Positions 1 through 4,776 of a DNA stretch of 6,066 bases are shown piece after piece (the stretch's first letter is position 1; the number at the start of each line of letters is the position of its first letter). The notes under the pieces were generated by a model. The model was not told the DNA's origin, ran no database searches, and worked only from the letters and a program-made list of their open reading frames with translations. Source of the stretch: CAXBCP01 sp963974055 (lineage in GTDB: Bacteria > Pseudomonadota > Alphaproteobacteria > MPNO01 > UBA830); assembly GCA_963974055.1 (NCBI GenBank), contig CAXBCP010000075.1, positions 1 through 6,066 on the forward strand, read 5' to 3'. Made by a program: the position numbers and the translations under genes.

Positions 1-505
1 CCAGGCATTTGTCGTTGGGGCCGACAATCATGACGTTCTGGATGACGGCGTCGTTCTGCTGGCCCGGAGTGCTGACATACTCTCTCTTCGACCGCCATTG
101 TTGCGCGCCGTTACTGCAGAAGACCGCCTTGTCCAGGGTCTTGCAATCCAGGATATCCTTCAGGCCGATCTTCATCCTAAAGATGCGCGATTCGTCTCTC
201 TTTTTGGCCGCTTTAGCGGTTTCAGCCCGGTATTTCGGTTCATCGGGGGAGACATTCATAAGAGCCCCCTTGTGCTTCAGGGCGTAGCTCGAACAGCCGC
301 TGGAGCCCGATTTGCAACATTCTTTTTTGCCGGGCGCGACCTTTTTCTCGAAATCCCCTTGATGATCCGGCGAATAGAAATAAAGGCTGCTGTCCGAGTC
401 CCGGCTGTTGATGACGCAATAGGCCTCTGCCTCGGTCGCGAGGCCAAATTGGCTCGCAATCGTGACAAGAACCGACAAAGCACTAATTCCAATAAGTTTT
501 TTCAA
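1..505 (-). CDS. Exported cysteine-rich protein of unknown function (TTG start, 3' end beyond window)
   Basis: An uninterrupted reverse-strand frame of 168 codons runs from a TTG at 503-505 off the left edge, so the C-terminus is missing. The TTG is preferred because GAGGAGG lies 7 bases upstream and because it yields a classic signal peptide: MKK, a hydrophobic stretch at about residues 4-17, and a likely signal peptidase I cut after AEA (residue 28). No in-frame ATG lies near. The visible mature part has seven cysteines (C30, C63, C64, C71, C121, C130, C167), including a CC pair. It also has a Lys/Arg/Glu-rich middle (about 91-113). It is therefore probably periplasmic or secreted, with disulfides. 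I do not recognise the family. The gene is divergent from the PEP-CTERM protein gene and noticeably less GC-rich than the catabolic genes. I am confident of the frame and signal peptide, but not of any function. Confidence 0.82.
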   Translation of the reverse strand, partial: MKKLIGISALSVLVTIASQFGLATEAEAYCVINSRDSDSSLYFYSPDHQGDFEKKVAPGKKECCKSGSSGCSSYALKHKGALMNVSPDEPKYRAETAKAAKKRDESRIFRMKIGLKDILDCKTLDKAVFCSNGAQQWRSKREYVSTPGQQNDAVIQNVMIVGPNDKCL

Positions 506-512
506 TGTTTTG

Positions 513-519
513 CCTCCTC
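513..519 (-). promoter_or_regulatory. Shine-Dalgarno deciding the TTG start of the exported Cys-rich protein
   Basis: Read on the reverse strand this is GAGGAGG, followed by 7 bases and then TTG AAA AAA. Its strength and spacing are the main reason to accept TTG as initiator. Confidence 0.8.
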
Positions 520-716
520 GTCTATGGTTTAATTTTCGCCACCATCGACAAATAAGCCGTGGCACGACTTGAGCCACTTTTCGTGCGCCACTCCATCCAG
601 AACTATCCGGCACACTTCGATGCGCAGATCACAACATGGCTCTTTCTCACTTTTTATTTGTCATTATTAAAACAAATTTTTTTTCGTTGGTTAATCGAAA
701 ATTTTCATTGGCCGAC

Positions 717-746
717 TTGAACCGGAACGTCACGGATTTCGATAGT
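717..746 (+). promoter_or_regulatory. Possible sigma70-type promoter for the PEP-CTERM protein gene
   Basis: TTGAAC (717-722) and GATAGT (741-746) are separated by 18 bases and preceded by an AT-rich, UP-element-like stretch. This is one of the better matches in the intergenic region, but both hexamers deviate from consensus and the implied leader would be about 240 bases. It is a candidate only. Confidence 0.25.
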
Positions 747-808
747 TTTGCATTGGCAAAGCAAGCGCTTCCAGACTGACCTACTTGGCATCTGTAAAAC
801 GCGGGACG

Positions 809-842
809 GGATGCCCGTTTGACGCCTTAAAGCGGATGCCCG
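809..842. repeat. Two direct copies of GGATGCCCG, each within a small hairpin
   Basis: GGATGCCCG occurs at 809-817 and 834-842, 25 bases apart start to start. The first lies in ACGGG-ATG-CCCGT (806-818). The second lies in GCGG-ATGC-CCGC (832-843). They could be tandem protein-binding sites or two short RNA hairpins in the leader of the downstream gene. They could also be chance in GC-rich DNA. Confidence 0.4.
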
Positions 843-950
843 CGGGTATTTTCCATCGGTCGCCGAATTCGTGATGCCGGAAAAATTTCTCATGCTATTA
901 GAAAGTCACCGATCCGGCTGGCCGGAGCGCACAACGACATTTTCGGCGCT

Positions 951-990
951 GCGGGGACGGATCGTCGCTCCCCCCGGGCCGGGGACGGGA
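951..990 (+). promoter_or_regulatory. GC-rich leader with alternative G-tract/C-tract pairing over the ribosome-binding region
   Basis: CGGGGACGG occurs twice, at 952-960 and 980-988, flanking a six-C tract at 970-975. The downstream copy contains the only purine-rich, SD-like sequence before the ATG at 996 and can fold back on the C tract (CCCC-GGGCC-GGGG). The upstream copy can pair with the same C tract, helped by ACG-GAT-CGT. The two pairings exclude each other. The sequence shows the complementarity; a regulatory role is inference. Confidence 0.35.
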
Positions 991-995
991 ACAAA

Positions 996-2216
996 ATGGG
1001 TATTTCAAAGACGTTCGGGTCGGGCCTCGTGGCCGCGTTTGCGGTGGTATCGCTTTCGACCGGTGCCGGCGCCCAGGCGCTTCCCGAATTCGTCGGTCCC
1101 GGCGATACCTTCACCGTTACCACGCCCATCCTGAGGAGCATTCATAATTTTGGGGGTACGATCGATATCCAGGCGCCGGGAGGCGACCTTACCCTCGGCG
1201 GCGGGAGCAACAACGGTGGCTTGCTGGTCAACAGCGGCACGCTGGGCATCGCGGCCGGCGGGACGCTCGACAACGGCGATACCATTACCAGCAGCGGTAC
1301 GATCATCAATAGCGGCACGCTGAACAATAACGGGGGCGCCACGCTGACCAGCAGCGGTTCGTTCACCAATTACGATAGTGTGTACAATTATGCCGGCGGT
1401 ACGCTCACGAACAGCGGCACGTTCACCAATAACGGCAGTATTATCAATAATATCGGTGCGACGCTGATTAACGAAGGCACGCTGACAGGTGACAGCCTGT
1501 ATAATAACGGCGTCCTGACCAACACCGGCACACTGATATCCACCGGATTTTCGAGCAATTCCGGCACGGTCTCCAACAGCGGAAACATTGACATCGCCGC
1601 CGGCGCGAACATATTCGGCTTTGGCGCCGCAAGCATTTCCCAGACCGCCGGCGCGCTGACCGTCAATGGCCAGTTGCAGCAGGCATCCATTGCTATCGGC
1701 GGCGGCACGCTGGGCGGCAGCGGGTTTATCACGGCCGACGTGACCGTGAACGGCGGGACCGTGGGCCCCGGCAATTCGCCGGGCCTGTTGACTGTGTTCG
1801 GGGATGTCGCGTTGCTGGCCGGGTCGACTTTCGCCGCGGAACTCGGCGGGCTTGCCGCCGGCACCGGTTACGACCGGCTGGACGTTTTCAACGGCACAGC
1901 GACCCTCGATGCGGGCACGATGTTCGATATCGATTTCTTCGGCGCGTTTACCGCCGGGCTCGGCGAGACGTTCGACGTGCTGGTGGCCGACGATATCCAG
2001 TCGGCGCCGATGTCCGCCATGCTGTTCGATTTCACCGGGGCGGGTCTGGGATCCGGCCTCGCCTGGGAATTCGGGATCGTCGATTTCGGTAACGGTCGCG
2101 ACGCGCTGCGCCTGTCGGTGGTCGAGGGGCAGGTTGCCGCCGTGCCGGCACCGGGCGCGATGCTGCTGCTCGGTCTCGGACTGTTCGGAATCGGGTGCGC
2201 CCGCCGTTTCGCTTAG
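996..2216 (+). CDS. Secreted repeat-rich surface protein with PEP-CTERM-type sorting signal
   Basis: This 406-aa protein is built for export and surface display. It has a signal peptide at residues 1-28, with a likely cut after AQA. Imperfect Thr/Asn/Ser/Gly repeats at about 88-199 include units such as GGTLTNSGTFTNNGSIINN. The segment at about 233-330 resembles autotransporter passenger repeats and PEP-CTERM proteins (GGGTLGGSG, VNGGTVGPGNSPG, LTVFGDVAL, GTGYDRLDV). The last 24 residues form a tripartite sorting signal: VPAPG (383-387), a hydrophobic helix, then ARRF. In known systems such signals are processed by an exosortase in the inner membrane, usually in bacteria making exopolysaccharide. 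There is no beta-barrel translocator. The repeats suggest a beta-helical adhesin or biofilm matrix protein, but the ligand is unknown. The RBS is weak (GGGA) within a GC-rich leader. It lies 76 bases before msrA. Confidence 0.88.
   Translation: MGISKTFGSGLVAAFAVVSLSTGAGAQALPEFVGPGDTFTVTTPILRSIHNFGGTIDIQAPGGDLTLGGGSNNGGLLVNSGTLGIAAGGTLDNGDTITSSGTIINSGTLNNNGGATLTSSGSFTNYDSVYNYAGGTLTNSGTFTNNGSIINNIGATLINEGTLTGDSLYNNGVLTNTGTLISTGFSSNSGTVSNSGNIDIAAGANIFGFGAASISQTAGALTVNGQLQQASIAIGGGTLGGSGFITADVTVNGGTVGPGNSPGLLTVFGDVALLAGSTFAAELGGLAAGTGYDRLDVFNGTATLDAGTMFDIDFFGAFTAGLGETFDVLVADDIQSAPMSAMLFDFTGAGLGSGLAWEFGIVDFGNGRDALRLSVVEGQVAAVPAPGAMLLLGLGLFGIGCARRFA
1257..1592 (+). repeat. Imperfect protein-coding repeats, about 18-25 residues each (Thr/Asn/Ser/Gly-rich)
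   Basis: At least five degenerate units begin at about residues 88, 113, 134, 154 and 172 of the surface protein. Each carries a G(A)TLTNSGT-like start followed by an Asn-rich turn (NNG, NYA, NNI). At DNA level short blocks recur, such as GTTCACCAAT (about 1362 and 1422) and AACAGCGGCAC. The stretch is less GC-rich than its flanks because of many AAT and AAC codons. This fits a stacked beta-helix and a region that can change in repeat number. Confidence 0.65.
2142..2213 (+). other. C-terminal PEP-CTERM-type sorting signal (encoded)
   Basis: Residues 383-406 read VPAPG, then a Leu/Gly-rich transmembrane stretch (AMLLLGLGLFGIG), then CARRFA. The order motif, helix, basic tail is that of PEP-CTERM signals, with VPAP replacing VPEP as is common in proteobacterial variants. 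Cys401 at the membrane/basic-tail border is a small peculiarity. Confidence 0.8.
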
Positions 2217-2227
2217 CGTTATCGCAT

Positions 2228-2256
2228 TGGACAACGGCGCCGCGGTTACCCATATT
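2228..2256 (+). promoter_or_regulatory. Candidate sigma70-type promoter of msrA
   Basis: TGGACA (2228-2233) and CATATT (2251-2256) are 17 bases apart. The -35 matches TTGACA at 5 of 6 positions and the -10 matches TATAAT at 4 of 6. A start near 2263 would give a leader of about 30 bases ending in the strong RBS. This suggests msrA need not depend on read-through from the surface protein gene. Confidence 0.45.
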
Positions 2257-2280
2257 CCAGACACAACGAAGACACCGAGT

Positions 2281-2285
2281 GGAGG
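2281..2285 (+). promoter_or_regulatory. Strong RBS deciding the msrA start
   Basis: GGAGG with a 7-base spacer to the ATG at 2293. It settles the start against the same reading frame being open far upstream, to about 1804. Confidence 0.8.
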
Positions 2286-2292
2286 ATTTCCG

Positions 2293-2802
2293 ATGACGAC
2301 TGAACGTGCCGTACTCGCCGGGGGCTGTTTCTGGGGCATGCAGGACCTGATCCGCAAGCTGCCGGGGGTGATTTCGACCCGCGTCGGCTATACCGGCGGC
2401 GAAGTGCCGAATGCGACCTATCGCAATCACGGAAACCACGCCGAAGGGATCGAGATTATCTTCGACCCGGCGGAGACGAGTTTCCGCAACCTGCTCGAAT
2501 TTTTCTTCCAGATCCACGACCCGACGACCCCCAACCGCCAGGGCAACGATCGCGGTCCGAGCTATCGCTCGGCGATTTATTACGTCGACGAGGCGCAGAA
2601 GAAGGTGGCGGAAGATACCATCGCCGATGTCGATGCGTCGGGCCTGTGGCCGGGCGCGATCGTGACCGAACTGGAGCCCGTGAGCGATTTCTGGGAAGCG
2701 GAGCCCGAACACCAGGATTACCTGGAGCGGATTCCGCACGGCTATACCTGCCACTATATCCGCCCGGAGTGGAAGTTGCCGCGGCGCGAAGCGGCAGAAT
2801 AG
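2293..2802 (+). CDS. msrA: Peptide methionine-S-sulfoxide reductase MsrA
   Basis: This 169-aa cytosolic enzyme reduces the S epimer of methionine sulfoxide, free or in proteins, and so repairs oxidised proteins using thioredoxin. The family motif GGCFWG is at residues 10-15 with nucleophile Cys12. Also visible are the HAE motif with the catalytic Glu51, NDRGPSYRSAIY with Asp86 and Tyr91, and the C-terminal HQDYLERIPHGYTCHY with resolving Cys153. The last is the arrangement seen in two-cysteine MsrAs such as the mycobacterial one. Length is typical, with no fused MsrB domain. The start is fixed by a GGAGG and by the GGCFWG motif lying near the N-terminus as expected. It sits between a surface protein gene and a dioxygenase gene, with 76- and 86-base gaps. 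A possible own promoter lies upstream. A link to oxidative by-products of the dioxygenase is only a guess. Confidence 0.96.
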   Translation: MTTERAVLAGGCFWGMQDLIRKLPGVISTRVGYTGGEVPNATYRNHGNHAEGIEIIFDPAETSFRNLLEFFFQIHDPTTPNRQGNDRGPSYRSAIYYVDEAQKKVAEDTIADVDASGLWPGAIVTELEPVSDFWEAEPEHQDYLERIPHGYTCHYIRPEWKLPRREAAE

Positions 2803-2888
2803 CAGAAGTCGCCTGCGGCGCGGATCGGGATTGCGAAATTGCGCTTTGGGAATAGACGAATCCGCTCATTTCGGGCATCCTGCCGCGT

Positions 2889-4196
2889 ATGAAAAAGAAC
2901 CCCTATATAATAGATAACCCGCGGGCGAACGATTTTCGCCTGAACCGGGAAACGCTGATCGATCCCGACATCCTGACCGACGAGCGCGAGCGCGTTTTCG
3001 ACGAATGCTGGATATATGCCGGTCATGAATCGGAAGTCGCGAAACCCGGCGACTTCGTGACCCGCAATGTCGGCGGACGCCCCGTGATCCTGACGCGGGA
3101 CGGCGACGGCAACGTCCGGCTGTTCCTCAATACCTGCCGTCATCGCGGCGCGAAGGTCTGCCGCGAACGCGAGGGCAACACCAAGCGGTTTTACTGTTTC
3201 TACCACGGCTGGTCCTACGGCAATGACGGCGCGCTGGTCGCGGTGCCGGGCGCGGATGCCTATCCGGACAGCTTCGACCGGGCGGAGCTGGGCCTGCAGG
3301 ACGTTCCGCGCTTCGAAAATTACCGCGGATTCTGGTTCGCCAGCTTCAATAGCGGCGTCGAGGATCTCGATACCTACCTGGCCGGCGCGAAGGAATATAT
3401 CGACCTGGTGGTCGACCAGTCGCCCGACGGCAGGATGGAAATCGTATCCGGCATCCAGGAATACGATATCGCCGCCAACTGGAAGCTGCTGGTCGAAAAT
3501 TCCTTCGACGACTATCACCTGCATTCGACCCATTCGACCTGGCTCGAATACATGAAAGACGCCGGGGTCGACATCAAGGTGCCGAAGGGCCTGCTGCTGC
3601 CGAAAAAGGGGATCGGGCGCGATCTCGGCAACGGTCATGCGGTGATCGACAATTTCAATTTCCGCGGCCGCCCGGTGGCGTCCTGGATCTCGATCTACGG
3701 CGAAGAAGCCAAGCCCGCGGTCGAGGCGGCGAAGGCCGAACTGGTCGAGCGTCTGGGCGAAGAACGCGCCGAGCGCGTCGCCAATACGAACCGGAACCTG
3801 TTCGTGTTTCCCAACCTGATGATCAATGACGGCTCGTCCGTGACGATCCGCACCTTCTGGCCCGAAGAGGCGGACCGCATGCAGGTTACGGCCTGGGCGC
3901 TGGGCCCGGTCGGCGAAAGCGCGATCATGCGCAAATGCCGGCTGGATTCCTTCCTGACGTTCTACGGCCCCGGCGGTCTCGCCACGCCGGACGACGTCGA
4001 GGCACTGGAACAGGTTCAGGCCGGTCTGACCTCGACCGTCAAAGAGGTGCCGTGGTCGGTCATGACCCGCGGGATCGCCAAGGACGGCGAACAGCTCAAT
4101 TCCGACGAATTGCATCTGCGCACGTTCTGGCGCCGGTGGAACACATTGATGACGGGCGAGATCGCGGCCAGCGAAACAGCCGAAGCCGCGGAGTAA
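2889..4196 (+). CDS. Rieske ring-hydroxylating dioxygenase, large (alpha) subunit
   Basis: This 435-aa catalytic subunit belongs to the aromatic-ring-hydroxylating dioxygenase family, whose members add O2 to an aromatic ring using electrons from a reductase and usually a ferredoxin. The N-terminal Rieske domain has C83-x-H85 (NTCRHRGAKVC) and C103-x2-H106 (FYCFYHGWSYG) as [2Fe-2S] ligands. The C-terminal catalytic domain has ENSFDDYHLHSTH. By spacing to naphthalene dioxygenase, D207 is the inter-subunit bridging Asp and H210 and H215 are iron ligands. Asp369 (ATPDDVEALE) is the probable third ligand. All key residues are intact and the length is typical. The beta subunit follows at once. The ATG at 2889 fits family N-termini but has no clear SD; the early codons are AT-rich, including two consecutive ATA. 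Substrate unknown: benzoate-, cumate- or phenylpropionate-like acids are possible but not provable here. Confidence 0.93.
   Translation: MKKNPYIIDNPRANDFRLNRETLIDPDILTDERERVFDECWIYAGHESEVAKPGDFVTRNVGGRPVILTRDGDGNVRLFLNTCRHRGAKVCREREGNTKRFYCFYHGWSYGNDGALVAVPGADAYPDSFDRAELGLQDVPRFENYRGFWFASFNSGVEDLDTYLAGAKEYIDLVVDQSPDGRMEIVSGIQEYDIAANWKLLVENSFDDYHLHSTHSTWLEYMKDAGVDIKVPKGLLLPKKGIGRDLGNGHAVIDNFNFRGRPVASWISIYGEEAKPAVEAAKAELVERLGEERAERVANTNRNLFVFPNLMINDGSSVTIRTFWPEEADRMQVTAWALGPVGESAIMRKCRLDSFLTFYGPGGLATPDDVEALEQVQAGLTSTVKEVPWSVMTRGIAKDGEQLNSDELHLRTFWRRWNTLMTGEIAASETAEAAE
4190..4193 (+). promoter_or_regulatory. SD-like GGAG overlapping the alpha stop, pointing to an ATC start for beta
   Basis: GGAG ends just before the last two bases of the alpha stop region (TAA at 4194-4196) and lies 8 bases before ATC at 4202. 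This suits translational coupling of alpha and beta, and supports 4202 as the beta start despite the non-standard codon. Confidence 0.5.
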
Positions 4197-4201
4197 GTCC
4201 T

Positions 4202-4687
4202 ATCGAAACTGTCAGCCGTGAGGCCGTAGAAGATTTTCTGTATCATGAAGCCGACCTGCTCGACAGGTGGGACCTGGATGCGTGGATGGAACTGCTTGCC
4301 GCGGATGCGCGCTATCTGGTGCCGCCGAACGATGTCCCCGACGGGGATCCCGACGACACGCTGTTCATCATCGCCGACGATATCGACCGCATCCGCGGGC
4401 GGGTGAAGCGCCTGCAAAGCCGCGATGCCCATGCGGAATTCCCGCTGTCGCGGACACGGCGCCTGATCACCAATGTCAGGATTATCGCGCAGGATGCGTC
4501 CGAACTTACGGCAACGGCGAATTTTGCGGTCCACCGTTTCCGCCGCGGCGGCAAGGGTGGCGAATATGTGGGGCAATACACCTATCGCCTGCGGAAGACG
4601 GCGGACGGCTTCCGGATCGCCGAACGCCGGGCGCTTCTGGATGCGGAAGAACTGGGCGCGCTCGGCGCGGTCAGCTTTATTCTCTGA
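4202..4687 (+). CDS. Ring-hydroxylating dioxygenase, small (beta) subunit, apparent ATC start
   Basis: About 161 aa. This is the structural partner of the alpha subunit and forms the alpha3beta3 type of oxygenase; beta subunits have an NTF2-like cone fold and no metal. Family features are FLYHEADLLD near residues 12-21, LLAADARYLVPP (31-42), the SRDAHAEFPLSRTRRLITNV segment (about 73-92) and GGEYVGQYTYRLRK (119-132), close to where the family usually carries a polar beta-strand. Placing the start at ATC 4202 leaves 11 residues before FLYHEA, as in typical members. It is also preceded by GGAG at 8 bases. Alternatives are poor. GTG at 4136 would add 22 Arg-rich residues, overlaps alpha by 61 bases and has no RBS. 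CTG at 4238 would remove part of the conserved N-terminus. An ATG-to-ATC change or a base error is therefore possible. The frame is certain, the start is not. Confidence 0.88.
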   Translation: METVSREAVEDFLYHEADLLDRWDLDAWMELLAADARYLVPPNDVPDGDPDDTLFIIADDIDRIRGRVKRLQSRDAHAEFPLSRTRRLITNVRIIAQDASELTATANFAVHRFRRGGKGGEYVGQYTYRLRKTADGFRIAERRALLDAEELGALGAVSFIL

Positions 4688-4693
4688 AGCGCA

Positions 4694-4730
4694 GGCGATT
4701 TCCGGCCCGAACTGTTCAGTTTCGATCGCC
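4694..4730 (+). other. Nested inverted repeat between beta subunit and CoA-transferase genes
   Basis: An outer pair GGCGAT (4694-4699) / ATCGCC (4725-4730) encloses an inner pair AACTG-TT-CAGTT (4710-4721). In RNA this gives a two-part stem-loop in the 89-base gap. No T tract follows, so it is not a standard terminator. It might stabilise or process the dioxygenase part of the message, or bind a regulator. Confidence 0.35.
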
Positions 4731-4763
4731 GACCTGATAAAGCTTTGCAACGGGAACGCCAAC

Positions 4764-4769
4764 AAGGAA
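4764..4769 (+). promoter_or_regulatory. RBS of the CoA-transferase gene
   Basis: AAGGAA with a 7-base spacer to the ATG at 4777. It supports this start, which places the conserved LSGLRVLDLT segment at residues 12-21 as usual for the family. Confidence 0.65.
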
Positions 4770-4776
4770 CCGGCGC

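Larger units (their letters stand above)
506..995. other. Divergent intergenic region (about 490 bases) with AT-rich core and small repeats
   Basis: No convincing gene lies here; the short open frames have neither an RBS nor family-like sequence. The region separates two divergently transcribed genes, so it should hold both promoters. It contains several repeats. A perfect 9-base inverted repeat GACAAATAA / TTATTTGTC sits at 547-555 and 654-662. One GTGGC (559-563) can pair with either of two GCCAC copies (572-576, 587-591). There is an AT-rich stretch at about 650-710 with eight T at 677-684. A direct repeat GGATGCCCG occurs at 809-817 and 834-842. A 14-base dyad TCCGGC-TG-GCCGGA lies at 913-926. 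A GC-rich leader follows at 951-995. No Rho-independent terminator was found. Confidence 0.6.

Noticed and set aside
98..532. Forward 144-codon open frame at the left
   Set aside because: It has no RBS or family features and lies opposite a reverse frame with strong SD and signal peptide.
656..684. Rho-independent-like terminator: ATTTGT / ACAAAT stem followed by eight T
   Set aside because: The stem is only 6 bp and nearly all A-T with a 10-base loop, too weak, and no forward-strand gene ends upstream of it.
705..893. Reverse 62-codon open frame in the intergenic region
   Set aside because: No SD, no hydrophobic or domain pattern, and it spans the direct repeats; most likely random.
1804..2292. 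Upstream extension of msrA to give a 332-aa fusion
   Set aside because: The extra residues are an Arg/Ser/Cys-rich shadow of the surface protein gene. MsrA's own motif, length and GGAGG place the start at 2293.
1005..2357. Long reverse-strand open frame (450 codons) opposite the PEP-CTERM gene
   Set aside because: It is the mirror of GC-rich codon bias in the forward gene. No RBS or recognisable family is present, and the forward frame has a signal peptide, repeats and a sorting signal.
2810..2820. Hairpin CGCC-TGC-GGCG after msrA as a terminator
   Set aside because: The stem has only four base pairs and no T tract follows, so it does not support termination.
2906..2911. Perfect TATAAT inside the alpha gene
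   Set aside because: No -35-like hexamer lies 16-18 bases upstream (CCGCGT region), and it would start transcription inside the coding region. It arises from TAT ATA ATA codons.
2754..4115. Long reverse-strand open frame (453 codons) opposite the dioxygenase alpha gene
   Set aside because: The forward frame carries all Rieske and iron-ligand motifs. The reverse translation is an Asp/Arg/Gly/His-rich shadow with no domain signature.
3935..4201. Upstream extension of the beta subunit frame into the alpha gene
   Set aside because: The added residues are an Arg-rich shadow of alpha and do not resemble beta-subunit N-termini.
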